The position numbers and the translations under genes are program-made. A stretch of DNA of 64,000 nt, taken from positions 1 to 64,000 of the forward strand of contig NZNT01000002.1 of assembly GCA_002695005.1 (NCBI GenBank), read 5' to 3'. The notes under the pieces were generated by a model. It worked only from the letters and a program-made list of their open reading frames with translations. It made no database searches and was not told where the DNA came from. The stretch comes from Maritimibacter sp. (lineage in GTDB: Bacteria > Pseudomonadota > Alphaproteobacteria > Rhodobacterales > Rhodobacteraceae). Below are positions 53,214-62,024 of this stretch, in pieces (positions within the stretch are counted from its first letter, which is position 1; each line of letters begins with the position of its first letter).

Positions 53214-53690
53214 TCAGGAGGCGCGGGCAGTCTGGCCGCAGTTCGCGGCGGCGACCGGCGCGATGGAGAGCAGTTCGGAAAGGCCGCAGTTGCCCTCTAC
53301 CAGATCCTGCAAGGTCACCTGGTCGAGCTCGGTGTAGAAGGCATCGAGCGCCTTTTTCATGTAGCTGTTCAGGCGGCAATTGTCGAAGAGCGGGCAGTTG
53401 TTGTTCGCCGCGTCGAAGCATTCCGCGAAGGGCACGTCCGCCTCGAAGTCGCGAAACAGCGCGCCGATGGAGATGGCCCCCGGCGCCCGCGCGAGGCTGA
53501 GACCGCCCCCGCGACCGCGCCGCGTCTGGACATATCCGTACTGCTGAAGCTTGTGGATCACCTGGCTGAGGTGATTGCCGGAGGCGTTGCAGGCCTTGGC
53601 GATTTCCGAGGAGCGCACCGTCTGCTCTTGATTGACGCCGCAATACATCAGTACGCGCGCGGCAAGATTTGTTCTGAGTGTCAGACGCAT
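53214..53690 (-). CDS. Rrf2 family regulator, NsrR/IscR-like
   Basis: A 158-residue winged-helix regulator. The N-terminal MRLTLRTNLAARVLMYCG and the SGNHLSQVIHKLQQYGYVQTRRGRGGGL helix-turn-helix and wing are typical. C91, C99 and C105 (C-x7-C-x5-C) match the iron–sulfur cluster spacing of NsrR, the nitric-oxide sensor, better than IscR. It therefore probably senses nitric oxide or oxidative stress. The ATG at 53690 is chosen; the frame upstream is unconserved. The targets are not evident from the neighbours. Confidence 0.88.
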   Translation of the reverse strand: MRLTLRTNLAARVLMYCGVNQEQTVRSSEIAKACNASGNHLSQVIHKLQQYGYVQTRRGRGGGLSLARAPGAISIGALFRDFEADVPFAECFDAANNNCPLFDNCRLNSYMKKALDAFYTELDQVTLQDLVEGNCGLSELLSIAPVAAANCGQTARAS

Positions 53691-53785
53691 GGGTTCCTCC
53701 CTGAGACCTGACGTAATGTAACCAATCGGTTCAGCTGGCAAATTGACATAGATCAGATAGAGGTTTTGGCCGGGAGGATAATTCG

Positions 53786-54637
53786 ATGATCGAAGCGACG
53801 GTTCACGATGCGCGGCCCTGCACGCTGGGCGAAGGGCCGCTTTGGCACCCGGAACGCAAGCAATTGTTCTGGTTCGATATTATTGGTCAGAAGCTCTTGT
53901 CCCGCGAGGATGATGCGCCGCTCGAATGGGCGTTTGACGAGGCTGTCTCGGCCGCCGGGTGGGTCGATATGCATCGGCTTTTTGTGGCATCTGAGACACA
54001 GCTATTCACCTTTGACGTCACCTCGGGAGCCCGATCGAAGGTGCTGGACCTCGATGCCGAGGACCCCGTGACCCGGTCGAACGACGGTCGCGCGGACCCG
54101 ATGGGGGGATTCTGGATCGGGACGATGGGCAAGAATTTCGAATCGGAGGCCGGGGCGATCTATCGGTATTACCGGGGCGAGCTGCGCCGGATCGCCGCCG
54201 ACATCACCGTGGCGAATTCGATCTGTTTCGCGCCGGACGGCTCGGTCGCCTACTACACCGACACGCCCACGCGGCGCATTCTGCGCGTGGCGCTGGATGC
54301 GGACGGCTGGCCCGCAGGCGCGGCGGAGGTATTCGTCGATCTGTCGGGCGACAGGCCCCTGCCCGACGGGTCGGTCGTGGACAGCGAGGGGGCACTGTGG
54401 AACGCGCAGTGGAACATGGGGCGCGTGGCGCGATACCTGCCGGACGGATCGTTCGACCGTGCCATCGCCGTGCCCGCGCGGCGGACGTCCTGCCCCGCTT
54501 TCGGGGGTGATGACCTGACCACGCTGTTCGTCACGACCGCCCGCACGGGGCTGGACGCCCCCGATGCGGCGCAGGGCGTGCTTTACACCGCGCCCGCCGG
54601 GGTGGCCGGGGTGCCGGAGCCGCGCGTCATCCTGTGA
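53786..54637 (+). CDS. SMP-30/gluconolactonase family lactonase
   Basis: A 283-residue six-bladed propeller of the SMP-30 family, which hydrolyses sugar or other lactones with one divalent metal. Metal residues fit E16 (LGEGPLW), N144 (VANSICFAPDG) and D194 (LPDGSVVDSEG), with N99 (SNDGRADP) near the active site. No signal peptide, so cytoplasmic. The start has GGGAGG upstream. It is convergent with the VOC gene of the homogentisate cluster; a role in opening a catabolic lactone is possible but the family is mostly tied to sugar oxidation. Confidence 0.88.
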   Translation: MIEATVHDARPCTLGEGPLWHPERKQLFWFDIIGQKLLSREDDAPLEWAFDEAVSAAGWVDMHRLFVASETQLFTFDVTSGARSKVLDLDAEDPVTRSNDGRADPMGGFWIGTMGKNFESEAGAIYRYYRGELRRIAADITVANSICFAPDGSVAYYTDTPTRRILRVALDADGWPAGAAEVFVDLSGDRPLPDGSVVDSEGALWNAQWNMGRVARYLPDGSFDRAIAVPARRTSCPAFGGDDLTTLFVTTARTGLDAPDAAQGVLYTAPAGVAGVPEPRVIL

Positions 54638-54656
54638 CGCCCGGCCCAGCCCGCGC

Positions 54657-55196
54657 TTATTTCGCCAGCTCTTTCGCGTGGAGCCAGTCGGCGTGCTGCG
54701 GCGCTTTCTTGGTGCGCGACCATTCCTCGAGCATGTCCCATTTGACCGCGTCGAGCTTGGCGAGCATCGCCTCCTCCTCCGGGTCCGGGCAGGCGAGTTC
54801 GACGCGGTGCCCGTTGGGATCGAAGAAGTAGATCGAGTGGAAGATCGAGTGGTCGGTGACCCCCAGAACCTCGACCCCGTTCGCCTCGAGATGGTCCTTG
54901 AACGCGATGAGTTCGTCGCGGTCGGCCACCTTGAAGGCGATGTGCTGCACCCAGGCGGGGGTGTTCGGGTCACGCCCCATTTCGGGCTTGGTGGGCAGTT
55001 CGAAGAAGGCGAGCACGTTTCCGTTCCCCGCGTCGAGGAACAGGTGCATGTAGGGGTCGGGTTCGTGTGTGGAGGGGACGTGGTCCTCGGCGATGGCGAG
55101 CACGAAGTCCATGTTCAGCATCTTGCCGTACCACTCGACCGTTTCCTTGGCATCCTTGCAGCGGTAGGCGACGTGATGGATTTTCTCGATTTTCAT
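54657..55196 (-). CDS. VOC-family metalloprotein in the homogentisate cluster
   Basis: A 179-residue protein with two βαβββ modules of the vicinal-oxygen-chelate fold. Likely metal ligands are H8 in IHHVAY, H in VQHIAFKV and E in HRVELACP. Members include glyoxalases, epimerases and dioxygenases, so the reaction cannot be fixed. It is the last gene of the minus-strand operon headed by the FAD hydroxylase, eleven bases after the DUF2783 gene, and so probably takes part in the same pathway. Confidence 0.82.
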   Translation of the reverse strand: MKIEKIHHVAYRCKDAKETVEWYGKMLNMDFVLAIAEDHVPSTHEPDPYMHLFLDAGNGNVLAFFELPTKPEMGRDPNTPAWVQHIAFKVADRDELIAFKDHLEANGVEVLGVTDHSIFHSIYFFDPNGHRVELACPDPEEEAMLAKLDAVKWDMLEEWSRTKKAPQHADWLHAKELAK

Positions 55197-55207
55197 GGGG
55201 TGTCTCC

Positions 55208-55399
55208 TCAGCCCTCGGCGGCCAGTGCGATGGCCGCGTTCAAAGTGTCCGTGTCGCCGATCTGGTTGGCGAGGATCAGGACGAGGCGGGCGTTGATCGC
55301 GTCGCTCTCTTCCTTCGACTTGCCCTCATGGGCGGCCAGAAGCGTGGCGTAGAAGTCGTCCGGGGCCGTGATGTTCGGGTCGGTGTTCAGGGTGCTCAT
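55208..55399 (-). CDS. DUF2783 small protein, possible hydroxylase coupling protein
   Basis: A 63-residue protein recognised as DUF2783 from LNTDPNITAPDDFYATLLAAHEG and ARLVLILANQIGD. It lies 12 bases after the FAD hydroxylase gene in the same operon. The two-component 3-hydroxyphenylacetate 6-hydroxylase described in Pseudomonas putida U (MhaA plus MhaB) consists of a flavoprotein of about this neighbour's size and a very small coupling protein; by size and context this could be the counterpart of MhaB. That link is inference from memory of the system, not from an alignment. Confidence 0.75.
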   Translation of the reverse strand: MSTLNTDPNITAPDDFYATLLAAHEGKSKEESDAINARLVLILANQIGDTDTLNAAIALAAEG

Positions 55400-55411
55400 G
55401 CTCTCTCCTCC

Positions 55412-57028
55412 TCAGGCGCGGGCAGTGGCGATGTTGACGGCGCGGCGCACCGAGGCGGTATCGAACCGCTCCCACCGCGCAGCGACATGCTGGTCGGGGC
55501 GGATGAGGTAGACGGCGGCCTTGGCATCACCGAGGTAGCGTTCGGCGAGTTCCGGGTTGCCCTCGGCGCTGAGCGCGAGGCGCGTGACGTCCACCCCGTC
55601 TACGTCGAGGCTTTCGGGCGCGTCGGCGTCTATGGTGAGGAGCGTGAAGTGCCCCCCAACCTGGCCGAGCAGCCAGTCGTTGCCCAGCGGCGCATCCACC
55701 ATCGGCGCGCCCACGCGGGTGCGCTCGGGTCCGCCCGGAAGCTGGTCCGGGCCGTTGAGCGACAGCCCGTCATAGACACAGGGCACCGACAGGCGGCCGG
55801 AGTTCACCAGCGGGCGGGCAAAGGCGTGCTTGGCGGCGAGCGTCAGGACGGCATCGCGGAAGGTCTTGGAGATTTCCGTCTTGGGCGTGATGAAGTCGGT
55901 GGAGCGGGTCGAGTTCAGGATGTTCTCGTCCGCGCCGTGGACCCGTTCTTCGGAATAGCTGTCGAGCAGCGCGACCGGCGCCTGCCCTTTCAGGACCATC
56001 CCGAGTTTCCAGCCGAGGTTGTCGACGTCCTGCATCCCGGAGTTGGCGCCGCGTGCGCCGAAGGGGGAGACCTGGTGCGCGGCGTCGCCGGCGAAGAGCA
56101 CGGGACCGTGGCGGAATGTTTCCATCCGCTTGCACTGGAAGGTGTAGATCGAGGACCAGACCATTTCGTATTCCACGTCGCCCAGCATGGCGTCGAGGCG
56201 GCGGCGGATGTTCTCTTCCTTCATCTCTTCCTTGCGGTCCACGTCCCAGCCGATCTGGAAGTCGATGCGCCAGACATCGTCGGGCTGTTTGTGGAGCAGG
56301 GTGGACGCGCCGGAGCCGTGGGTCGGGTCGAACCAGAACCAGCGCTCGGTCGGGAATTCGACGTTCTTCATCCTGATGTCGGCGATGAGGAAGCTGTCCT
56401 GAAAGACCTTGCCGGTGAAGTCGAGGCCCAGCATGTCGCGGGTCGGCGAGTTGGCCCCGTCGGCTGCGACGAGCCAGTCGGCCTCGATCTTGTAGGGTCC
56501 GTCCGGCGTCATCACGTCGAGCACGACGTGGTCATCCTTGACCTCGATATTGTCGACGCGGTTCTTGCCGCGGATCTCGATCGGCTTGCCCTCGGCCTGA
56601 AGCGCGCGGAGGCGGTCGACCATGAAGCGTTCGAAATAGGGCTGCTGGAGGTTGATGAAGGCCGGGTATTTGTGGCCCTCTTCGGGGAGCAGGTTGAACT
56701 CGTAGATCTTGCCTTCCTTGTGGAAGACCTTGCCGAGGTTCCACACGACGCCCTTCTCAAGCATCGGTTCGCCGCAGCCGTAGCGGTCGGCGACCTCGAG
56801 GCAGCGCTTGGCGAAGCAGATCGCGCGGCTGCCCATGCCGATGCCCTCGTGGTCGTCGAGCACCACCACCGGAATGTCCTGCATCCCGAGGTCGAGCGCG
56901 GTCGCCACGCCGATGGGACCGCCGCCCACGACGACGACCGGATGGCGCACCGCCTCGGCCTTGTCCTGATCGGCGTGCTTTTCATAGGGGTAGATCTTGT
57001 GCGCCAGCGAATAGCGATCGTCGAACAT
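55412..57028 (-). CDS. FAD-dependent aromatic hydroxylase, possible 3-hydroxyphenylacetate 6-hydroxylase
   Basis: A 538-residue flavoprotein hydroxylase of the MhpA class. It has the FAD fold VVVVGGGPIGVATAL (about residues 31–45), the DG motif in DWLVAADGANSPTRDML, and the second FAD motif VLFAGDAAHQVSPFGARGANSGMQD. The C-terminal thioredoxin-like domain (about 400–538) ends with YLIRPDQHVAARW. The start MFDDRYSLAHKIYPYEKHAD with GGAGCACC upstream is chosen. It heads an operon with DUF2783 and VOC genes. Because the divergent operon degrades homogentisate, it most likely makes homogentisate, for example from 3-hydroxyphenylacetate. Confidence 0.85.
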   Translation of the reverse strand: MFDDRYSLAHKIYPYEKHADQDKAEAVRHPVVVVGGGPIGVATALDLGMQDIPVVVLDDHEGIGMGSRAICFAKRCLEVADRYGCGEPMLEKGVVWNLGKVFHKEGKIYEFNLLPEEGHKYPAFINLQQPYFERFMVDRLRALQAEGKPIEIRGKNRVDNIEVKDDHVVLDVMTPDGPYKIEADWLVAADGANSPTRDMLGLDFTGKVFQDSFLIADIRMKNVEFPTERWFWFDPTHGSGASTLLHKQPDDVWRIDFQIGWDVDRKEEMKEENIRRRLDAMLGDVEYEMVWSSIYTFQCKRMETFRHGPVLFAGDAAHQVSPFGARGANSGMQDVDNLGWKLGMVLKGQAPVALLDSYSEERVHGADENILNSTRSTDFITPKTEISKTFRDAVLTLAAKHAFARPLVNSGRLSVPCVYDGLSLNGPDQLPGGPERTRVGAPMVDAPLGNDWLLGQVGGHFTLLTIDADAPESLDVDGVDVTRLALSAEGNPELAERYLGDAKAAVYLIRPDQHVAARWERFDTASVRRAVNIATARA

Positions 57029-57105
57029 GGTGCTCCTCCCGAATTGCGCCCGGCCCCGTCGTCCCGTGTGGGCAGGCCCGTCCTTGGCCACTTGAATGGG
57101 GCAAT

Positions 57106-57125
57106 ATCATTGCAAATGCAACGAT
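57106..57125. promoter_or_regulatory. MarR operator upstream of the FAD hydroxylase operon
   Basis: ATCATTGCAAATGCAACGAT, with core TTGCA-AA-TGCAA (57110–57121). Nearly the same palindrome lies at 57733–57752 before the opposite operon. It lies 78 bases upstream of the hydroxylase start. Confidence 0.75.
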
Positions 57126-57184
57126 AAATCCGCGAGGGGCCTTCAAACCCTTGTGAGATTGGGTGTGGCGGCTGTCAGCGTCGG

Positions 57185-57616
57185 TCAGTCTGTGCCCTGC
57201 GAGGCGCGAATCAAGCCGTCGACGCCCTGCGTCAGCGCGGCCCGGTCGGCGGGGTCCATGCGGCCCATCACCTCCTCCGCCCGCGCCTGAACCCGTGGAA
57301 ACAGCGCGTGGAAATGGGCGCGGCCCGCATCGGTGCAGGCGTAGTCGCGCAGGCGGCGGTCCTGCGTGGAGCGTTGGCCGGAGATGAGACCCTTCTCCTC
57401 CAGCCGGTGCGCGGCCCGGCTGATCTGCACCTTGTCGAGCGAGGAGCGGCGCGACAGCTCCTTGGAGGTGAGCGCCTCCACATCCGCCAGCAGGAACAGC
57501 AACCGCCATTCCTCACGCGAGAGGCCACCCTCGCGGCGGTAGACATCCTCGATCTCGCCGGAGAGGGCTGCGGCGGCGACGGCGAGCTGGTAGGGAAAGA
57601 AGGTGTCCATGGTCAT
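57185..57616 (-). CDS. MarR family regulator of the homogentisate cluster
   Basis: A 143-residue MarR-type winged-helix protein. Helix-turn-helix LTSKELSRRSSLDKVQISRAAHRLEEKGLI is at about residues 49–78, the wing is SGQRSTQDRRLRDYACT, and long helices at both ends form the dimer. The start MTMDTFF at 57616 is given; the ATG two codons later is equally possible and neither has a clear ribosome-binding site. The frame continues upstream for 340 codons but that part has non-coding character and overlaps the MBL gene. Two matching palindromes flank it, so it probably represses both operons until an aromatic ligand binds. Confidence 0.87.
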   Translation of the reverse strand: MTMDTFFPYQLAVAAAALSGEIEDVYRREGGLSREEWRLLFLLADVEALTSKELSRRSSLDKVQISRAAHRLEEKGLISGQRSTQDRRLRDYACTDAGRAHFHALFPRVQARAEEVMGRMDPADRAALTQGVDGLIRASQGTD

Positions 57617-57727
57617 GAGGGCGGTATTGTCGCTTTGCCGGTTCGTTTCAACTGAAACTAACGGCGCGCGCGCGCCGGCCCCATGATGCACATCAAGGCG
57701 ACGGGCCGCGCATCCGGGATCGAATCC

Positions 57728-57756
57728 TTGACATCGTTGCATCTGCAACAATACAT
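57728..57756 (+). promoter_or_regulatory. Promoter and MarR operator of the hmg operon
   Basis: TTGACA at 57728–57733 is followed by ATACAT at 57751–57756, 17 bases later. Almost the whole spacer is the palindrome ATCGTTGCATCTGCAACAAT (57733–57752), core TTGCA-TC-TGCAA, so bound repressor would block polymerase. The -10 is a weak match. Confidence 0.72.
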
Positions 57757-57802
57757 CGGGGCAAACGTGTGACAAGCGCCCGCGGGCGCGGAAAGGATAC
57801 CG

Positions 57803-58753
57803 ATGGCCAAGGCATTCGCATCGCAAGGCGACATGGAAGAGAAGAAGGTGAGCTTCACCGAGGTTGGCGAGGGTCTTTATGCCTTCACCGCCGAGGGCGA
57901 CCCGAACACCGGCGTCATCATCGGCGACGAGAGCGTGATGATCGTGGAGGCGCAGGCGACCCCGCGTCTCGCGCGCAAGGTGATCGAGTGCGTGCGCTCG
58001 GTCACGGACAAGCCGATCAGCCACCTCGTGCTCACCCATTATCACGCCGTGCGCGTGCTCGGCGCGTCCGCCTATGGTGCGCGCGAGATCATCATGACCG
58101 ACACCACCCGCGCGCAGGTGGTCGAGCGCGGGCAGGAGGACTGGGACAGCGAGTTCGGCCGGTTCCCGCGCCTGTTCCAGGGTCACGAGGAAATCCCCGG
58201 CCTGACCTGGCCGACCACGACGTTCAACGACAAGATGACGGTGTATCTGGGCAACCGGAAGGTCGAGATCATGCATCTGGGCCGCGCCCATACGGCGGGC
58301 GACGCGGTGATCTATGTCCCCGATCAGAACGTGATGTTCACGGGTGATATCGTCGAATACCACTCCGCCTGCTACTGTGGCGACGGGCATTTGCGCGACT
58401 GGCCCGCCACTCTGGATGCGATCCGGTCCTATGACCTCGCTGCCATCGCACCGGGACGCGGCGATGCGCTCGTCGGGTCGAAAATGGTCAACGCGGCGCT
58501 CGACAACACCGCCGATTTCGTCTCGTCGACCTACAAGCCGGCGGTGAAAGTGGCGGCGCAGGGCGGCACGCTCAAGGACGCGTGGGACGCGATCCGGGCG
58601 GAATGCGACCCCAAGTTCGCCGACTACGCGATCTACGAGCACTGCCTGCCGTTCAACGTGGCCCGCGCTTTTGACGAGGCCCGCGGCATCGACACCCCGC
58701 GTGTCTGGACGGCCGAGCGCGACCAGGAGATGTGGAACGCCCTTCAGGGCTGA
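57803..58753 (+). CDS. MBL-fold protein heading the hmg operon, altered metal motif
   Basis: A 316-residue protein of the metallo-beta-lactamase fold: [19 protein letters not shown] strand region, [14 protein letters not shown] at the usual metal-site position, [14 protein letters not shown] and [20 protein letters not shown]. The common HxHxDH motif reads HYHAVR, so the aspartate and third histidine are missing; remaining ligands could bind a single metal. The reaction is unknown; thioester or lactone hydrolysis are possibilities. It is the first gene of the plus-strand operon under the MarR-controlled promoter and lies 23 bases before hmgA. Confidence 0.82.
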   Translation: MAKAFASQGDMEEKKVSFTEVGEGLYAFTAEGDPNTGVIIGDESVMIVEAQATPRLARKVIECVRSVTDKPISHLVLTHYHAVRVLGASAYGAREIIMTDTTRAQVVERGQEDWDSEFGRFPRLFQGHEEIPGLTWPTTTFNDKMTVYLGNRKVEIMHLGRAHTAGDAVIYVPDQNVMFTGDIVEYHSACYCGDGHLRDWPATLDAIRSYDLAAIAPGRGDALVGSKMVNAALDNTADFVSSTYKPAVKVAAQGGTLKDAWDAIRAECDPKFADYAIYEHCLPFNVARAFDEARGIDTPRVWTAERDQEMWNALQG

Positions 58754-58776
58754 GGCCCGCGAGAAAGGAGAGACCC

Positions 58777-60132
58777 ATGACGACTCATGATCTACCCAAA
58801 GGCATGATCCGCGCGTCCGGGACCACCGGAACGCACGAAGGTTACATGCCCGGTTTCGGCAACGACTTCGAGACCGAGGCCCTGCCGGGCGCGCTGCCGC
58901 AGGGGATGAACTCGCCGCAGAAGTGCAACTATGGGCTTTATGGCGAGCAGCTGTCGGGCACCGCGTTCACCGCGCACCCGCCGGAACGGACGTGGACCTA
59001 TCGCATCCGGCCCAGCGTGAAACATTCGACGCGCTACACGAAGATCGACCTGCCCTATTGGAAATCCGCGCCGAACGTGGACCCGGACGTGGTGAGCCTT
59101 GGCCAGTACCGCTGGGACCCGGTCGAGAATGACGGGCAGGACCTGACGTGGCTTACGGGTATGCGCACGATGACCACGGCGGGCGATGTGAACACGCAGG
59201 TCGGCATGGCTGCGCATGTCTATCTGGTCACGCAGTCGATGGTGGACGAATACTTCTACTCCGCCGACAGCGAGATGCTCGTCGTCCCGCAGGAGGGCAA
59301 GCTGCGCTTTGCGACCGAGCTGGGCGTGATCGACGTGGCGCCGCAGGAGATCGCCATTCTGCCCCGTGGCCTCGTCTACCGCGTCGAGGTGCTGGAGGGG
59401 CCGTGCCGTGGCTTCGTGTGCGAAAACTACGGTCAGAAGTTCGAGCTTCCGGCGCGCGGCCCCATCGGGGCCAATGCGCTCGCCAACCCGCGCGACTTCA
59501 AGGCGCCGGTGGCGGCCTATGAGGACCGTGAGGTGCCCTCGACGCTCACGATCAAGTGGTGCGGGCAGTTCCACGAGACGAATATCGGCCAGTCACCGCT
59601 CGACGTGGTGGCGTGGCACGGCAATTACGCGCCCTACAAGTACGACCTGACCACCTATTGCCCGGTCGGCGCGATCCTGTTCGACCACCCCGACCCGTCG
59701 ATCTTCACCGTTCTGACCGCGCCATCCGGCGTTCCGGGCACCGCGAATATTGATTTCGTGCTATTCCGCGACCGTTGGATGGTGGCCGAGAACACCTTCC
59801 GCCCGCCGTGGTATCACAAGAACATCATGTCCGAGCTGATGGGCAACATCCACGGCCAGTACGACGCGAAACCGCAGGGCTTCGTGCCGGGGGGCATGAG
59901 CCTTCACAACATGATGCTGCCGCACGGGCCGGACAAGCAGGCGTTCGAGGGGGCGTCGAATTCGAACCTCGGGCCGACGAAACTCGAAAACACCATGTCC
60001 TTCATGTTCGAGACGCGGTTCCCGCAGCACCTGACCCGTTTCGCCGGGCAGGAAGCGCCGTTGCAGGACGATTACATCGACTGCTGGGACGATCTCGAGA
60101 AGAAGTTCGACGGCACGCCGGGGCTCAAATGA
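58777..60132 (+). CDS. hmgA: Homogentisate 1,2-dioxygenase
   Basis: A 451-residue iron(II) dioxygenase that opens the ring of homogentisate to maleylacetoacetate. [25 protein letters not shown] near the start is highly diagnostic. Iron ligands fit H348 and E354 in WYHKNIMSE and H383 in [11 protein letters not shown]. The ATG at 58777 has AAAGGAGAG upstream. Its stop overlaps the maiA start by four bases, so the two are translationally coupled. Confidence 0.97.
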   Translation: MTTHDLPKGMIRASGTTGTHEGYMPGFGNDFETEALPGALPQGMNSPQKCNYGLYGEQLSGTAFTAHPPERTWTYRIRPSVKHSTRYTKIDLPYWKSAPNVDPDVVSLGQYRWDPVENDGQDLTWLTGMRTMTTAGDVNTQVGMAAHVYLVTQSMVDEYFYSADSEMLVVPQEGKLRFATELGVIDVAPQEIAILPRGLVYRVEVLEGPCRGFVCENYGQKFELPARGPIGANALANPRDFKAPVAAYEDREVPSTLTIKWCGQFHETNIGQSPLDVVAWHGNYAPYKYDLTTYCPVGAILFDHPDPSIFTVLTAPSGVPGTANIDFVLFRDRWMVAENTFRPPWYHKNIMSELMGNIHGQYDAKPQGFVPGGMSLHNMMLPHGPDKQAFEGASNSNLGPTKLENTMSFMFETRFPQHLTRFAGQEAPLQDDYIDCWDDLEKKFDGTPGLK

Positions 60133-60758
60133 AGCTCTACACCTACTGGCGGTCCACGACCTCTTACCGGGTGCGGATCGCCCTGAACCTGAAGGGGATC
60201 GGTTATGAGCCGGTCCCGGTCAACCTCGTCGCCGGAGAACAGCGGGCGTCGGATTACGCCAAGGTGAACCCCGGTCTCGGGGTGCCTACGCTCGTCACCG
60301 ACGAGGGCGTGACGCTGACGCAGTCGATGGCCATTCTGGAATGGCTTGAGGAAACGCACCCCGAGCCTGCGCTCCTGCCGGCCGACCCCGCGGAGCGGGC
60401 GCATGTGCGTGCCGCCGCGCTCGGGATCGCGACGGATATTCACCCGGTGAACAACCTGCGCGTGGTGGGGCAACTCAAGACGATGGGGCACAGCCCGGAC
60501 GACACAGTGGACTGGATGAACCACTGGATGAGCGAGGGGTTCGCCGCGTTCCAGAGCCTTATCCGCCCCGACACGCCCTTCGCCTTTGGTGACGCGCCGG
60601 GGCTGGCCGACATCTGCCTCGTCCCGCAGCTTTACAACGCACGGCGCTGGGGCACGGACCTGACCCCCTTCACCCGGCTGACCGAGATCGAGGCGGCCTG
60701 CCTCGCCCATCCCGCCTTTGACGCGGCGCGCCCCGAGGCGCAGCCGGACGCAACCTGA
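60129..60758 (+). CDS. maiA: Maleylacetoacetate isomerase (zeta-class GST)
   Basis: A 209-residue glutathione-dependent isomerase converting maleylacetoacetate to fumarylacetoacetate. The zeta-class motif is [14 protein letters not shown] (residues 9–22), followed by the cis-proline in LGVPTLV and [10 protein letters not shown]. The C-terminal [14 protein letters not shown] is typical. The start is fixed by an ATGA overlap with hmgA; the reading frame extends far upstream in hmgA but only as a shadow. Confidence 0.95.
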   Translation: MKLYTYWRSTTSYRVRIALNLKGIGYEPVPVNLVAGEQRASDYAKVNPGLGVPTLVTDEGVTLTQSMAILEWLEETHPEPALLPADPAERAHVRAAALGIATDIHPVNNLRVVGQLKTMGHSPDDTVDWMNHWMSEGFAAFQSLIRPDTPFAFGDAPGLADICLVPQLYNARRWGTDLTPFTRLTEIEAACLAHPAFDAARPEAQPDAT

Positions 60759-60770
60759 CAAGGACAAACC

Positions 60771-62006
60771 ATGACCAAGCTACTTCGTTCCTGGGTCGAG
60801 AGCGCCAACAGCGCCGAGACCCCCTTTCCGCTCAACAACCTGCCCTATGGCGTCTTTTCCACCGGCGGCGGTGCGCCGCGCTGTGGCACGGCCATCGGGG
60901 ATCAGGTCCTCGACCTCGCCGCGATGGAGGCGGACGGCAAGCTGTCCTTCGACGGCACGCTTCAGACCGGAAGCTGGAACGCTTTCATGGGTTCGGGCAA
61001 GGCCAACTGGAGCAAGCTGCGTGAGACGCTGACCGACATGCTGGGCGACGGCGGGGATGAGAGCCTCGCGACCTACCTCGTCCCGCTGGCGGAGGCGGAG
61101 CTGCACATGCCCTTCGCCGTGTCGGAATACACCGATTTCTATGCGGGCAAGCACCACGCGTTCAACGTGGGCACCATGTTCCGGGGGCCGGAAAACGCGC
61201 TGCCGCCGAACTGGCTGCACATCCCCATTGGCTACAACGGCCGCGCCTCGTCCGTCGTGCTGTCGGGGACCGAGGTGATCCGCCCGAACGGTCAGCTCAA
61301 GGGGCCGGATGACGAGATGCCCCGCTTCGGACCGTCGCAACGCTTCGATATCGAGCTTGAGATGGGGGCCGTCGTCGGCACGCCGTCCAACGGGCCGATC
61401 AGCGTGGCCGAGGCATTCGAGAACATCTTCGGCTATGTCCTTCTGAACGACTGGTCCGCGCGGGATATCCAGGCCTGGGAATACATGCCGCTGGGGCCGT
61501 TTCAGGCCAAGGCGACGGCCACGACGATCAGCCCGTGGATCGTGACCGCCGCAGCGCTGGAACCCTTCCGCACCTCGACGCCCGAGCGCGAGAAGCCGCT
61601 TCTGGATTATCTGACGGAGCCGGGGCCGATGCTTTACGACATCGACCTGTCGGTGACGATCCGGCCCGAAGGCGGGGCCGAGACGGTGCTGACGAACACG
61701 AACCTCAACGTCATGTACTACTCCGCCGCGCAGCAGTTGGCCCACCACACCACCTCGGGCTGCCCGATGCGGGTGGGCGACCTTCTGGGCTCCGGCACGA
61801 TTTCCGGCCCGACCAAGGAAAGCCGCGGGTCGCTGCTCGAACTGAGCTGGGGCGGGAAGGAGCCGATCACGCTGGAGGGCGGAGAGACGCGCAAGTTCAT
61901 CGAGGACGGCGATACGCTCACGCTCAAGGGTGCGGCCAGGGGGGCCGGGTTCCAGGTTGGCTTCGGCGACTGCGTGGGGCAGATTAAGCCGGCCCGCCCG
62001 CTGTAA
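60771..62006 (+). CDS. fahA: Fumarylacetoacetase
   Basis: A 411-residue hydrolase that splits fumarylacetoacetate to fumarate and acetoacetate, the end of the pathway. Active-site segments are visible: YTDFYAGKHHAFNVGTMFRG, IGYNGRASSVVLSGT, FDIELEMGAVVG with acidic metal ligands, LLNDWSARDIQAWEY, and the C-terminal LLGSGTISGPTKESRGSLLEL. Length is typical of the full-size eukaryote-like form. It follows maiA after 12 bases. Confidence 0.97.
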   Translation: MTKLLRSWVESANSAETPFPLNNLPYGVFSTGGGAPRCGTAIGDQVLDLAAMEADGKLSFDGTLQTGSWNAFMGSGKANWSKLRETLTDMLGDGGDESLATYLVPLAEAELHMPFAVSEYTDFYAGKHHAFNVGTMFRGPENALPPNWLHIPIGYNGRASSVVLSGTEVIRPNGQLKGPDDEMPRFGPSQRFDIELEMGAVVGTPSNGPISVAEAFENIFGYVLLNDWSARDIQAWEYMPLGPFQAKATATTISPWIVTAAALEPFRTSTPEREKPLLDYLTEPGPMLYDIDLSVTIRPEGGAETVLTNTNLNVMYYSAAQQLAHHTTSGCPMRVGDLLGSGTISGPTKESRGSLLELSWGGKEPITLEGGETRKFIEDGDTLTLKGAARGAGFQVGFGDCVGQIKPARPL

Positions 62007-62024
62007 CCTGCCCACAGGAGCCTC

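Noticed and set aside
57617-58642. N-terminal extension of the MarR frame by about 340 codons
   Set aside because: It is antisense to the MBL gene and has shadow-like composition; the MarR domain is complete from 57616.
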